A program made the translations under genes and the position numbers. Positions 43,402 through 53,430 of a stretch of 64,000 bases of DNA are shown in pieces. The first letter of the stretch is position 1, and every line of letters begins with the position of its first letter. Origin of the DNA: Curtobacterium sp. MCSS17_015. GTDB taxonomy: Bacteria; Actinomycetota; Actinomycetes; Actinomycetales; Microbacteriaceae. The DNA lies in contig NZ_CP126256.1 of the NCBI RefSeq assembly GCF_003234265.2, positions 2,852,001 through 2,916,000 of the forward strand, written 5' to 3'. Below the pieces are notes generated by a model that had not been told where the DNA came from, searched no databases, and was given only the letters and a program-made list of their open reading frames with translations.

Positions 43402-44445
43402 TCAGGGGAACCACCGGACGCGCGTGCCGAAGGCGTCCGACACCGCGAGCGCCCGGCCGTCGAGTGACAGGGTCGCGAAGGCATGCGGGTCCGCGGGGTC
43501 GACGTCGTCCGGCAGGGTCGCCGCGACCCCGGCGAGGATCCCGGTGCGTTCGAGCGCCACCCAGCGGACGCCGCGTTCGTGCAGCCGGTCCGCGAACCGC
43601 TGCCGCCCGGCACCGGGCACGTACACGAGCGTCCCCGTGGTGAGGACGACGGGTTTGCAGTCCTCCGGCAGCGCGTCCAGGGCACGGTCGAGGTCGTCTG
43701 GCACGCTGCCCCGGATCCGGACGGGAGGCTCGACCAGCGTCGCCTGCAGTGCGTCCCGCATCAGGGCGGTCCGGTCCGTCGCCTCGGGCGGGACGGCCTC
43801 GACGAGACGCTCGAACGCCTCGGGTGCCCTGGGGTCGATCGGGTTCGGGTCGAGGGCGACGCGCGCGCCGATGCGGATCGGCCCCGCCGCCGGTGCGGGT
43901 GGCGTCCCGGTGACGTCGGCGACGAGGTGCACCGCGGGCCCGGCGACCGCGGTGTGCATCCGGACGACCCGGTCCTGCGCTCCGGTGCGGTCGTCGCTCC
44001 CGCACGTGTCGGGGTGCGCGGGACGGGCCGAGGGGCGCTCCCTGTGGTCGAGCGTGACCCGGTCCGGGGTCGAGCAGAGCCCGGCGGCCGCGCCGACGTC
44101 GAGCAACCCGAGCGGCCGGGCCGACGCCGCCGAGAGCGCGGCGAGCACCGGGACGACGGGGGCGAGCCGGCGCGGGTCGTTGGCCTGCACCGTGGCGGTG
44201 GTGAGGGCCGCGACCAGGGCGGGGCGGGCCTCCCGGCCGATGACGCCCAGCGCGGCCGGGTCCGCCGGGTCGGCACCGAGCCGGCGTGCGACGGCGAACA
44301 GCAGCTCCGGTTGACGCTTGGTCTCGGGCACGGCGTCGAGCAGGTCGGCCAGTGACCCGTCGACGGAACGCGCCCATGCCGCGTACGAGGGTGAGACGGC
44401 CTCGATCCGGTCGGCGTAGGCGCGGTAGCGCTGCCGCGTGTCCAT
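43402..44445 (-). CDS. DUF2332 family protein
   Basis: A 347-residue protein of the actinobacterial DUF2332 family. It starts RYRAYADRIEAVSPSYAAWA, with the conserved RQPELLFAVARRLGAD, GLLDVGAAAGLCSTPDRVTL (a Rossmann-like G-x-G-x-G region suggesting a methyltransferase fold), VALDPNPIDPRAPEAFERL and LTTGTLVYVPGAGRQRF. The activity is unknown. The ATG shares one base with the stop of the acetyltransferase gene (TGATG), so they are coupled. Confidence 0.88.
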   Translation of the reverse strand: MDTRQRYRAYADRIEAVSPSYAAWARSVDGSLADLLDAVPETKRQPELLFAVARRLGADPADPAALGVIGREARPALVAALTTATVQANDPRRLAPVVPVLAALSAASARPLGLLDVGAAAGLCSTPDRVTLDHRERPSARPAHPDTCGSDDRTGAQDRVVRMHTAVAGPAVHLVADVTGTPPAPAAGPIRIGARVALDPNPIDPRAPEAFERLVEAVPPEATDRTALMRDALQATLVEPPVRIRGSVPDDLDRALDALPEDCKPVVLTTGTLVYVPGAGRQRFADRLHERGVRWVALERTGILAGVAATLPDDVDPADPHAFATLSLDGRALAVSDAFGTRVRWFP

Positions 44446-44921
44446 CAGGACCCCGGGCGGTACATGCCGACGTGGGCGATGCCGGCCTCGTCGTACGGGG
44501 CACCGAAGCGGACGAAGCCGTGCCGTTCGTAGAGCGCGGCGACGTACTGCTGGGCGTGCAGGACGAACGGTTCGTGGCCGTGCCGGTCGAGCACCGCGGC
44601 GACGAGTCCGCCGGCGATCCCCCGGCCACGGTGGTCGGCGCGGGTGGCGACGCGACCGACCACCCGGATGGGAGCGTCCGTGCCCTCGGGGTGCGGCTCG
44701 GCGTCCGCCGGTCGGACGAGGCGGAGGTACCCGACGGTGCTGCCGTCGCCGGTGGTCGACCACCAGTGCTCGGTGTCGGGCTCGCGGTCGCGGCCGTCGA
44801 AGTCCTCGGCCGAGACACGTTGTTCGAGGGCGAACACCCGGTTCCGCAGGCGCACGATGTCGTACAGTTCGTCGGTCGTCAGGTGCTCCCAGCGGGCGTG
44901 ACGGACGGAATGTTCGGACAT
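44445..44921 (-). CDS. ElaA-like GNAT acetyltransferase
   Basis: A 158-residue acetyltransferase of the ElaA type: TTDELYDIVRLRNRVFALEQ near the start, the acetyl-CoA loop GRVATRADHRGRGIAGGLVA, and the C-terminal HAQQYVAALYERHGFVRFG followed by DEAGIAHVGMYR. The substrate is unknown. GAGGG lies immediately upstream of the ATG. First gene of a pair with DUF2332. Confidence 0.9.
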   Translation of the reverse strand: MSEHSVRHARWEHLTTDELYDIVRLRNRVFALEQRVSAEDFDGRDREPDTEHWWSTTGDGSTVGYLRLVRPADAEPHPEGTDAPIRVVGRVATRADHRGRGIAGGLVAAVLDRHGHEPFVLHAQQYVAALYERHGFVRFGAPYDEAGIAHVGMYRPGS

Positions 44922-44994
44922 CCCTCGGAGTTTACCGAGGTGAAGCACGATGACCGGTGGACACCAGTCCCGGTCGGAACCAGGAGGTACGCAC

Positions 44995-45396
44995 ATGGCA
45001 TACAACGTCGACAAGTCCGACGCCCAGTGGCGCGAGGAGCTCTCCCCGGACCAGTACGCCGTGCTGCGCCAGGCCGGTACGGAGCGCCCGTGGACCGGTG
45101 AACTCCTCGACGAGGAGCGTGCCGGCGTGTACACGTGTGCGGCGTGTGGTGCTGAGCTGTTCAAGAGCGGCACGAAGTTCGACTCCGGGTGCGGCTGGCC
45201 GTCCTTCTACGAGTCGGTCGATCCGGACGCGGTACAGCTCATCGAGGACAACTCCCTCGGCATGGCGCGCACCGAGGTCCGCTGCGCGAACTGCGGCTCG
45301 CACCTCGGCCACGTGTTCCCGGACGGCTTCGGGACGCCCACGGGTGACCGCTACTGCATGAACTCGATCTCGCTCAACTTCTCGGCGGAGAAGTAG
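44995..45396 (+). CDS. msrB: Peptide-methionine (R)-S-oxide reductase
   Basis: A 133-residue repair enzyme reducing methionine-R-sulfoxide. It has the zinc site of two CxxC pairs (CAAC and CANC), the core SGCGWPSFYESVD, SHLGHVFPDG and the catalytic cysteine in RYCMNSISLNF. AGGAGG (44981-44986) fixes the ATG at 44995. Single-gene unit with a strong terminator. Confidence 0.96.
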   Translation: MAYNVDKSDAQWREELSPDQYAVLRQAGTERPWTGELLDEERAGVYTCAACGAELFKSGTKFDSGCGWPSFYESVDPDAVQLIEDNSLGMARTEVRCANCGSHLGHVFPDGFGTPTGDRYCMNSISLNFSAEK

Positions 45397-45401
45397 CGGG
45401 T

Positions 45402-45442
45402 CGACGACGGCGCCCGGGCTCCCAGCCCGGGCGCCGTCGTCG
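45402..45442. terminator. Terminator of msrB, 19-bp perfect stem
   Basis: Arms 45402-45420 and 45424-45442 with loop CCC, six bases after the stop codon. Confidence 0.9.
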
Positions 45443-45453
45443 TGTCCGCCCGG

Positions 45454-45459
45454 TACGAT
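45454..45459 (+). promoter_or_regulatory. Putative -10 element of tRNA-Thr
   Basis: TACGAT lies 10 nt before the mature 5' end of tRNA-Thr. Confidence 0.45.
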
Positions 45460-45469
45460 GGGCGGGTCA

Positions 45470-45542
45470 GCCGGCATGGCGCAATTGGTAGCGCACCGTA
45501 CTTGTAATACGGGGGTTGCGGGTTCGAGTCCCGCTGCCGGCC
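45470..45542 (+). tRNA. tRNA-Thr (anticodon TGT)
   Basis: Cloverleaf with acceptor GCCGGCA/TGCCGGC, anticodon stem CCGTA/TACGG, loop CTTGTAA (anticodon TGT) and T arm GCGGGTTCGAGTCCCGC. The 3' CCA is not encoded. Confidence 0.95.
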
Positions 45543-45617
45543 CTCACACCCCGGTCGCATCCGGCGGAGCCCAGGTGGTGCTGGACGGGTTCCGGGTCTC
45601 CCCGGTCGCGCTCCCGG

Positions 45618-46952
45618 CTAGCGATCGAACCGCGCGCACGGCACATCGGCCGTCCACCGCCCGGCCTCCGGCGCCGCCTCGACCCGGACCGTCCCGTCCG
45701 GGTCGTCGGCGCAGACGGTGGCGCGCTGCTGGTGCACCTGCTTCGACCAGACCGGACCGTCGGACCGTCTGGTCTCGGCGTGCACGTTGAGGACGCCGGC
45801 GGCGACGACGCTCGCGACGAGCACCCATCCGAGCACCGGCTGCACGACACGCCCCCGAGCGATACAGACGTCTGCGGCGACGACCACCGCGGCGAGCAAG
45901 AACATCGACCCGGCGGCGGCGTACCGGTAGGGGCCGAACCGCAGGAACGATGCCTCGTTCCACTCCGTGAACGTGCTCGGCACGGCGTTCACCCGGAGCG
46001 CGGCCACCCAGAGGACGGCGGGCGCGACACCGAGCACGACGATGAACCACCTGCTCGCGCCACTCCGCGCCACGAGTCCGAGGACGAGCACCGCCACCAC
46101 CAGGATCGCTGGCACGATGACGACCCACCACCCGTGGTGCACGATCGTGACACCGATGCTCCGCACGTCCCCGTTCCAGGAGCCTGCGAGCGGCTGCGCG
46201 AGGAACCCGGCTGCGATGTCGAGTGGGCTCGCGTCACTCGGCGTCCGCAGGCGCGGGTCCAGGAGGGTCGCGACACCCTGCGAGGCGAGCCCCAGCACGG
46301 CGGCGACGACGACCGGGATGCCCCGACGGCTCCTGAGCCCGAACAGGAAGAGCGGCACGAAGAGAGCCGCCTGGATCTCGGTCAGGGTGATCGCGAGCGC
46401 TGCGGCGGCCAGGCCTGCGCTGCTCCACCAGGACCGCGGCCGGAAGGCGAAGACCCACGGCGCCAGGAAGAGCATGTACCAGTGCAGGTTCGCGGTGTTG
46501 CCGGCGATCTCGACGACGCCCATCGGCGTGATCGCCGGGATCACCCCGAGGAGCGCCCGGAGCGGCACCGAGGTCACGACGTCGCGCGCCAGGACGAACA
46601 CGGCCCCACCCACCAGGCCGATCACGCAGCACGACAGGGCGCTGACGACCACCGCGTAGTCCTCGATCGACCAGAGGGCGACAGCCGCGTCGACGACGAT
46701 CCGTGGCACGAGGTGCAGGTAGCCCTCGTAGGGGTGCAGCAGCGACGGCACCGCACCGAGCTGCAGGCGTTCGTCGAGGAAGACGCCGGAGTCCTCGGCC
46801 CAGGCGACCTCCCGTGTGGGCGAGCCGAGACGGTGCCACATCCACAGACTCGACGCGGCGGCGAGCACGACCGCGACGATCCACGTCACGAGGTGCGGCA
46901 GGCTGCGACGACGACGACTGGAGTCGACCGGAACGGGAGTCGTTTCGAGCAC
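45618..46952 (-). CDS. Polytopic membrane protein, GT-C glycosyltransferase-like
   Basis: A 444-residue protein with about ten membrane helices. After the first helix (LPHLVTWIVAVVLAAASSLW) an extracellular loop carries AWAEDSGVFLDERLQLG and LLHPYEGYLHLVPR; the DS/ED acidic pair and HPYEGY pattern resemble GT-C-type transferases that use polyprenyl-phosphate sugars. The final ~65 residues are extracellular with two cysteines (ATVCADD, VPCARF). GTG start with a weak ribosome site. Function not proven by sequence. Confidence 0.78.
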   Translation of the reverse strand: MLETTPVPVDSSRRRRSLPHLVTWIVAVVLAAASSLWMWHRLGSPTREVAWAEDSGVFLDERLQLGAVPSLLHPYEGYLHLVPRIVVDAAVALWSIEDYAVVVSALSCCVIGLVGGAVFVLARDVVTSVPLRALLGVIPAITPMGVVEIAGNTANLHWYMLFLAPWVFAFRPRSWWSSAGLAAAALAITLTEIQAALFVPLFLFGLRSRRGIPVVVAAVLGLASQGVATLLDPRLRTPSDASPLDIAAGFLAQPLAGSWNGDVRSIGVTIVHHGWWVVIVPAILVVAVLVLGLVARSGASRWFIVVLGVAPAVLWVAALRVNAVPSTFTEWNEASFLRFGPYRYAAAGSMFLLAAVVVAADVCIARGRVVQPVLGWVLVASVVAAGVLNVHAETRRSDGPVWSKQVHQQRATVCADDPDGTVRVEAAPEAGRWTADVPCARFDR

Positions 46953-46982
46953 CCCAGGACGCTAGCAGCCACTCGGACAGGA

Positions 46983-47018
46983 CCGGAGCACCGAGCGATC
47001 TGTCGCTCGGTGCTCCGG
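46983..47018. terminator. Perfect 16-bp hairpin
   Basis: Arms 46983-46998 and 47003-47018 with loop TCTG, after the aldo/keto reductase stop on the reverse strand. Confidence 0.85.
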
Positions 47019-47032
47019 TGCTCAGCCCTGGC

Positions 47033-48064
47033 TCAGCGTCCGCCGGCGATCTTCCGCTCGCGCTGCGCGACACCGGCCGTGCCGTACGGGTAGTCGTCGA
47101 CCCGGGGTGCGCTGGCATCGGTCAGCGTCTGCAGCTCGGACTCGTCGAGCACCAGGTCGGCCGCGCCGAGGTTGTCCTGCAGCTGGTCGACCGTCCGTGC
47201 GCCGAGGATGACGCTCGTCACCGCCGGCCGGGCGAGCAGCCAGGCGAGGGACACCTGGGACCGCGAGGCCCCGTGCGCTTCGGCGACGCTCGAGACCGCG
47301 TCGAGCACCTGCCACGTGCGCTCGTCGGCGTTGCGGGCCTCCCACGCCTCCATGCCGCGCTTCGGGTCCTCGCCCAGGCGGGTCGAGCCGGTCGGGGCCT
47401 CGTCACGCTGGTACTTGCCGGAGAGCCACCCACCCGCGAGCGGCGACCACGGGAGCAGGCCGATGCCGGCGTCGAGGCAGGCGGGCACGATCTCGTGCTC
47501 GATGTCGCGCACGAGCAGGTTGTACTGGGGCTGCAGGGTGACCGGCGGTGCCCAGCCGTGGGCCTTCGCCTCGTAGACGGCCTTCGTCACCTGGTGGCCG
47601 AGGTAGTTCGAGAACCCGTAGGAGCCGATCTTGCCGGCGGACACGGCGTCGTCGAGGAAGCGCAGGGTCTCCTCGATCGGGGTCAGGGCGTCCCACGCGT
47701 GCATCTGGTACAGGTCGATGTGGTCGACACCGAGCCGCTCCAGCGACGCGTCGAGGGCGACGCGGAGGTGTCGTCGTGACAGGCCGAGGTCGTTCGGGCC
47801 GTCGCCCTGCGGGAAGCGGCCCTTGGTGGCGAGGACGACCTGCTGCGCCTCCGTGGGGTGGTCGCGGAGCCATCGGCCGATGATGCGCTCGGACTCGTTG
47901 CCCGAGTACACGTCCGCCGTGTCGACGAGGGTGCCGCCGGCGGCCACGAAGGCGTCGATGATCGCGTGGGAGGTGGGTTCGTCGGCCTCGCTGCCGAACG
48001 TCATGGTGCCGAGGGTCAGCGAGGACACCGCTGTCCCGCTGTTGCCGAGGAGTCTGTGTTCCAT
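47033..48064 (-). CDS. Aldo/keto reductase (voltage-gated K+ channel beta-like)
   Basis: A 343-residue oxidoreductase: MEHRLLGNSGTAVSSLTLGT start, catalytic Asp and Tyr in LVDTADVYS, Lys in VVLATKGRF, His in YQMHAWD. LQPQYNLLVRDIEHEIVPAC and LLPWSPLAGGWLSGKY are typical of the YhdN/KCNAB branch. Substrate unknown. Only 34% or so alike by eye with the other aldo/keto reductase at 12.2 kb, so not a recent duplicate. Confidence 0.93.
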   Translation of the reverse strand: MEHRLLGNSGTAVSSLTLGTMTFGSEADEPTSHAIIDAFVAAGGTLVDTADVYSGNESERIIGRWLRDHPTEAQQVVLATKGRFPQGDGPNDLGLSRRHLRVALDASLERLGVDHIDLYQMHAWDALTPIEETLRFLDDAVSAGKIGSYGFSNYLGHQVTKAVYEAKAHGWAPPVTLQPQYNLLVRDIEHEIVPACLDAGIGLLPWSPLAGGWLSGKYQRDEAPTGSTRLGEDPKRGMEAWEARNADERTWQVLDAVSSVAEAHGASRSQVSLAWLLARPAVTSVILGARTVDQLQDNLGAADLVLDESELQTLTDASAPRVDDYPYGTAGVAQRERKIAGGR

Positions 48065-48114
48065 GCGGCGGACGCTACGCCGCGCCTCCTCGGCGGCGGG
48101 AGGGTCCACGAGTA

Positions 48115-48194
48115 CCCGTCAGGACTGCCAGCGTCAGTCCCGCTCCCCCAGGAACGCGATCGCCGCCTGGCGGAAGTGCCTCGACGTCGGGGCA
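48115..48194. repeat. 80-bp direct repeat, copy 1 (3' end of hydrolase gene, duplicated)
   Basis: Matches copy 2 (48223-48302) at 78 of 80 positions, offset 108 bp. It repeats the last ~20 codons and stop of the hydrolase plus the following bases. Confidence 0.95.
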
Positions 48195-48222
48195 CCGAAC
48201 CGGTGTCACAGCGTGGTCCCGC

Positions 48223-48302
48223 CCCGTCAGGACCGCCAGCGTCAGTCCCGCTCCCCCAGGAACGCGATCGCCGCCTGGCGGAAGTGCCGCGACGTCGGGG
48301 CA
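48223..48302. repeat. 80-bp direct repeat, copy 2 (in the hydrolase gene)
   Basis: Includes the true stop of the hydrolase (48242-48244). Differs from copy 1 by two substitutions. Confidence 0.95.
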
Positions 48303-49027
48303 TTGAAGTGGTTCCGCCCCGGGATCTCGACGAAGGTCGCGTGCGGCGCGGTCGCGGCGAGCCGCACGGCGCTGTCCTTGATCCCGTCCTCGCTGCCGGC
48401 GGCGAGCAGCAGCGGCTGCGTCGGCGCGTTCGCGGGGGTCGGCTCGACGCTGTCGCGCATGCCCTCGACCATCGCCACGAGCGCACGGAGGTCGTTGCCC
48501 TCGACGTTCGCCGCCATCGTGAGGTAGCCGTTCGTGACGCGGTCCTCGACCGGCGTGCCGTCCGTGATGTACGCCCACGCCTGGTCGACGCGGACGCGGC
48601 GCATCGGGTCGGCGTCGGGGATGCCGCCGAGCACCGCACGGGAAACCCGGTCGGACATCCGCTCGGCGGCGTGCCACCCGACGCGGGCGCCGAGGGAGTA
48701 CCCGAGGAACGTGACGTCGTCCAGCAGGTAGGTGTCGACGACAGCGGTGACGTCGTCGACGAGCAGGTCCATGGAGTAGCTGCGCGGGTCGTGCGGCTTC
48801 CCGCTGGCGCCGTGGCCGCGCTGGTCGAACGCGATCACGCGGTGTCCGGCACGCACGAGGTCCCGCGTCCACCCCGAGGCGTGCCAGTTGAGGACAGCTC
48901 CGGACGCGAAGCCGTGCACGGCGAGGACGGCGGGTGCGTCGGGGGCACCGAAGTCGTAGGTGGCGAGCGGCACGCCGTCCGGGGACATGACGACGCGGGG
49001 ACGGGGCGCTTCGGGGACGAGTGACAT
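48242..49027 (-). CDS. Alpha/beta-fold hydrolase
   Basis: A 261-residue serine hydrolase. The oxyanion region is VLAVHGFASGAVLNWH, then VIAFDQRGHGASGKP, the nucleophile elbow GYSLGARVGWHA, the acid in LLLAAGSEDGI and the catalytic His in IPGRNHFNAPTSRHF. Substrate unknown. The ATG at 49027 gives a normal N-terminus. The 3' end is duplicated just downstream. Confidence 0.92.
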   Translation of the reverse strand: MSLVPEAPRPRVVMSPDGVPLATYDFGAPDAPAVLAVHGFASGAVLNWHASGWTRDLVRAGHRVIAFDQRGHGASGKPHDPRSYSMDLLVDDVTAVVDTYLLDDVTFLGYSLGARVGWHAAERMSDRVSRAVLGGIPDADPMRRVRVDQAWAYITDGTPVEDRVTNGYLTMAANVEGNDLRALVAMVEGMRDSVEPTPANAPTQPLLLAAGSEDGIKDSAVRLAATAPHATFVEIPGRNHFNAPTSRHFRQAAIAFLGERD

Positions 49028-49061
49028 GTCCCGTCCAGGGTAGTGGGACCACAGTGGCCCC

Positions 49062-49826
49062 ATGGACGGCTACGGCGGCGACCAGATCCGGGCGGCGGAA
49101 CGCCCCCACCTCGAGGCGGGCGAGCCGCTCATGCAGCGCGCGGCGGACGGGCTCGCCGCGGTCGTCGGCGACCTGCTCGACGACCCCGCGGTCCGTCCCG
49201 GTGACGGACCGGGGTCCGTCCTCGTCCTGGCCGGCAGCGGTGACAACGGCGGGGACGCCCTGTTCGCGGGCGCGCGCCTGGCTGCTGACGGGAGGCACGT
49301 CACGGTCCTCCGCGTCGGCTCACGTGTCCACGAGGCGGGCCTGGCGGCGGCCCTGGCGGCCGGGGCGGGCCTCCTGGACGGCCCCGAGGAGGACGGATCG
49401 GGTGTCGGCACCGCAGGCGCAGCCGACATCCTGCGTGCCGCGGCCACACCGGTCGGCGAACGTCTGGCGCGGGTGGCCCGGGAGGCGGCGCTCGAGGTGG
49501 ACCTGGTGCTCGACGGGATCCTGGGGATCGGTGGCGGTGGGCCGCTGCGCTCCCCCGCGCGCGAGGTCGTGGCGGCGCTCCGGGAGCTCGCACGTGAGCA
49601 GCGGGCGCCGTTCGTCGTGGCGGTGGACGTCCCGAGCGGCATCGACGTGGACACCGGCGGCATCGCGGACGACCACGTCCTGCACGCCGACGTCACGGTG
49701 ACGTTCGGCGGGGTGAAGGCGGGGCTCCTCCGCGGGCCGGCGGCGACGCTCGCCGGGCGGATCGAGCTCGTCGACGTCGGGATCGGCGCGGACCTGGCGA
49801 CCGTGGAGCCGCTGGTCCGCACCTGA
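49062..49826 (+). CDS. nnrE: NAD(P)H-hydrate epimerase (YjeF N-terminal domain)
   Basis: A 254-residue protein with only the YjeF_N domain, which epimerises damaged NAD(P)HX. Motifs are DQIRAAERPHLEAGEPLMQR, VLVLAGSGDNGGDALFAGA, VDLVLDGILGIGGGGPLR and VVAVDVPSGIDVDTGG. The kinase-like dehydratase half found in fused enzymes is absent and would be elsewhere. The usual GNNGGDG appears as GDNGGDA. Confidence 0.9.
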   Translation: MDGYGGDQIRAAERPHLEAGEPLMQRAADGLAAVVGDLLDDPAVRPGDGPGSVLVLAGSGDNGGDALFAGARLAADGRHVTVLRVGSRVHEAGLAAALAAGAGLLDGPEEDGSGVGTAGAADILRAAATPVGERLARVAREAALEVDLVLDGILGIGGGGPLRSPAREVVAALRELAREQRAPFVVAVDVPSGIDVDTGGIADDHVLHADVTVTFGGVKAGLLRGPAATLAGRIELVDVGIGADLATVEPLVRT

Positions 49827-49973
49827 CCTGCGCCGCCCGGGCCAGGGTCGGTACGGCGGGATCGGCACGACCGGGATCGTCCGGCGGTGTCGGCTCGACG
49901 CCGGTGTCCGCGCAACGCCCGGAGGTCGCGCTGGGGCGGACGTGCGCCGTGCGCCGTCCGTACGTTCGATCGC

Positions 49974-50870
49974 ATGACGTTCAACGACGACTCGCAGCTC
50001 AGTGGTGGCAAGGTCAAGCGGCGCGGGCCGGGGCGCGGTGTGGCGATCGGTGGTGGGAGCATCGGCACCGTGATCGTGGTGTTCCTCATCGCGCAGTTCA
50101 CCGGCGTCGACCTCAGCGGGGTCGTCGGCGGTGGCGGCGGCCTGACGACCATCCAGCAGGGCGGCGCGGAGGCCTCGCCGGTGGCGGAGTGCCGCACGGG
50201 CCGTGACGCGAACGCGAGCATCGACTGCCGCATGGAGGGCGCCGCGGAGTCCCTCGACACGTACTGGTCGGCCGAGGCGCGCGAACTCGGGGTCAGCTAC
50301 TCCACGCCGGAGTTCTTCCAGTTCACCGGGTCGACCGACACCGGGTGCGGGACGGCCTCGGCGTCCACGGGGCCGTTCTACTGCCCACCCGACCGTGCCC
50401 TGTACGTCGACACGGACTTCTACGACGAGCTGCGGTCCACGTACGGGGCGTCCGGCGGGCCGCTCGCCGAGATGTACGTCGTCGCGCACGAGTGGGGGCA
50501 CCACATCCAGCAACTCGAGGGCACCTTCGCCGAGACCGACCGCAGCGGCAGCGGGGCCACGTCGGACAGCGTCCGTGTCGAACTGCAGGCGGACTGCTTC
50601 GCCGGCGCCTGGGTCGGGGACGCGGCGACCACGAAGTCGGCGAACGGCGAGACGTTCTTCGAGCCCGTCACCCGCGCCCAGGTCGCCGATGCGCTGTCGG
50701 CCGCGAGCGCCGTCGGTGACGACAGCATCCAGGAGCGCGCCACCGGACGGGTGGACCCCGACTCCTTCACGCACGGCACGAGCGAGCAGCGGCAGGACTG
50801 GTTCGAGCGGGGCTACGAGCAGGGTGCGACCAGTTGCGACACGCTCACCGTGCCCGCGTCGGCCCTCTGA
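49974..50870 (+). CDS. Neutral zinc metallopeptidase (YpfJ family)
   Basis: A 298-residue membrane-anchored protein: hydrophilic N-terminus, one helix (~24-41), a Gly-rich linker, then the YpfJ/zinc-metallopeptidase domain with HEWGHHIQ (zinc ligands His172 and His176, Glu173) and the downstream ELQADCFAGAW providing the third ligand. Four cysteines (73, 85, 125, 137) suggest an extracellular disulfide-rich face. Function in the family is unknown. Confidence 0.92.
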   Translation: MTFNDDSQLSGGKVKRRGPGRGVAIGGGSIGTVIVVFLIAQFTGVDLSGVVGGGGGLTTIQQGGAEASPVAECRTGRDANASIDCRMEGAAESLDTYWSAEARELGVSYSTPEFFQFTGSTDTGCGTASASTGPFYCPPDRALYVDTDFYDELRSTYGASGGPLAEMYVVAHEWGHHIQQLEGTFAETDRSGSGATSDSVRVELQADCFAGAWVGDAATTKSANGETFFEPVTRAQVADALSAASAVGDDSIQERATGRVDPDSFTHGTSEQRQDWFERGYEQGATSCDTLTVPASAL

Positions 50871-50876
50871 ACGACG

Positions 50877-50911
50877 ACGGCCGGGCCACCTCGCGGAGGT
50901 GTCCCGGCCGT
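50877..50911. terminator. Hairpin between convergent genes
   Basis: ACGGCCGGG (50877-50885) pairs with CCCGGCCGT (50903-50911), with an inner CACCTC/GAGGTG stem. Confidence 0.8.
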
Positions 50912-50948
50912 GGTGCGCGTCAGGCCGTGTGCGTCAGGCGCCGGGGTG

Positions 50949-51863
50949 TCACCGGGCCGAGGGCGACGCGGACGCGCTCGGGGTCGGCGTCGGTGTCGTC
51001 TCACTGCTGCCCGCGGCGCTGACGACGAAGGTCCGGAACTCGTCGTTCGTCGAAGCGGTGGAGTACGGGTACTGCTCACCGTTCACGAGCACCAGCGGGG
51101 TGCCCGGGAAGGTCGTCAGGTCGGAGCCGGGGATGTCGCCGCCGGTCACCGCGGTGGTCCGCTCGTCGACCCACTTGCCGTACCGCTGGTCGTCGATGCA
51201 CTGCTCGATCGTGGAACCCTTGCGCACACCCGGCACGGTCGTCACGACGTCGGCGAGCTGCTCGTCGGTCAGACCCGCGGTGCCCTCCTCGGGTTGGGCG
51301 GCGAACAGTGCACGGTTCACGGCGAAGAACGAGTCCGGGGACTCCTGCGCGACGCAGGCCGCGGCGTTCGCGGCGCGGAGGGAGTACTTGGTGCCCTGGG
51401 AGCGGTTCGACAGGATCGCGACGGGGTGCACGTCGAGCGTCGCCGCGCCGGAGTCGACGAGGCCCTCGATGTACTCGCTGTTCGTCTGCTCGAACGAACC
51501 GCAGATCGGGCAGAGGTAGTCGACGTACAGGGTGATCCGCACGGTGTCGGCCGAGTCGGTCGAGCTGGGTGACGGGGCCGAGGACGCACCGGGCTCGACG
51601 GCCTTGAGTCCGGCGCCGATCGTGATCCCGCCGTCGGCCATCGTGTCCGGTCCGGGGCCTGCCGGCCGAGAGGAGTTCACGAGCACGAGCGTGACGACCG
51701 TGGCCGCGGCGACGAGCACCACGCCCAGTCCGACCTGGAGTCCGATGCGGACACCCCGCTGGCGGCGCTTCTGCTGGGTACGGGTTCGCTGGGCTCGTTC
51801 GCGCGCGGCGGCGCGACGCGCGTTCCGCTCAGCGCGGGCGTCGCCTTCGGGGCGGTTGGTCAT
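50949..51863 (-). CDS. Membrane-anchored DsbA-like thioredoxin-fold protein
   Basis: A 304-residue protein with a very basic cytoplasmic tail (residues 1-37), a membrane helix (~40-63), a linker and a DsbA/DSBA-oxidoreductase-like domain. The active site is YLCPICGSFE (Cys118, Cys121); the cis-proline motif is FPGTPLVLVNG. The C-terminus is a Thr/Pro/Ser-rich tail. It would handle disulfides outside the membrane. Confidence 0.92.
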   Translation of the reverse strand: MTNRPEGDARAERNARRAAARERAQRTRTQQKRRQRGVRIGLQVGLGVVLVAAATVVTLVLVNSSRPAGPGPDTMADGGITIGAGLKAVEPGASSAPSPSSTDSADTVRITLYVDYLCPICGSFEQTNSEYIEGLVDSGAATLDVHPVAILSNRSQGTKYSLRAANAAACVAQESPDSFFAVNRALFAAQPEEGTAGLTDEQLADVVTTVPGVRKGSTIEQCIDDQRYGKWVDERTTAVTGGDIPGSDLTTFPGTPLVLVNGEQYPYSTASTNDEFRTFVVSAAGSSETTPTPTPSASASPSAR

Positions 51864-52125
51864 CGTGCGGTCGTCCTCCTGGTCGGTGTCCGCTCGGCCT
51901 CCCCCCGGTCGGCGGACGGACCCGGCGATTGTAGTGGCGGCCGATGGGAACCAGCCAACCAGCAGGTGACCTCCGGGCGACCGTCAGGGAAGCACTGGCG
52001 CGGACCGGAGAACTCGTGTTGTATGAACAGCGACGGTCGACGGCGACCGTCCGGGGCCCTCGCGGGCCGCCGCTTCACTACGGATCGTCCGGCACGTACC
52101 TGCCGGTGGAGAGGACCGAACGCTC
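51864..52125. other. Divergent promoter region and long leader of the ABC ATPase gene
   Basis: No coding region. The forward side contains a foldable GCGGCCC/GGGCC segment at about 52052-52072 and GGCACGTACCTGCC at 52091-52104, close to GGAGAGG (52109-52115), the ribosome site for the ATG at 52126. Confidence 0.45.
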
Positions 52126-53226
<1,101 letters not shown>

Positions 53227-53237
53227 TCAGCACCACC

Positions 53238-53279
53238 GGGAGCCCGTCAGCCGCCGCACCAGGCGGGTGGCGGGCTCCC
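53238..53279 (+). terminator. Terminator of the ABC ATPase gene
   Basis: GGGAGCCCG (53238-53246) pairs with CGGGCTCCC (53271-53279) around a 24-nt GC loop; a second GC hairpin follows at 53297-53328. Confidence 0.75.
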
Positions 53280-53430
53280 GCTGTTCCCCCTGACGGACGG
53301 GAGGCGCGTGCACAGCCCGTGACCCGCCTCCCCCATCGACACGACCCGGACGGCGCTGACGCGTCGCCCGGGAACCGACGGTGGGGGCCCAGTTCCGCAG
53401 ACCCACCGCCGAGCACCCGAGGAACCAGTC

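Noticed and set aside
45618..46952. A transporter assignment for the polytopic membrane protein
   Set aside because: The HPYEGY and ED loop fit GT-C transferases better than a transporter, and no transporter motif is present.
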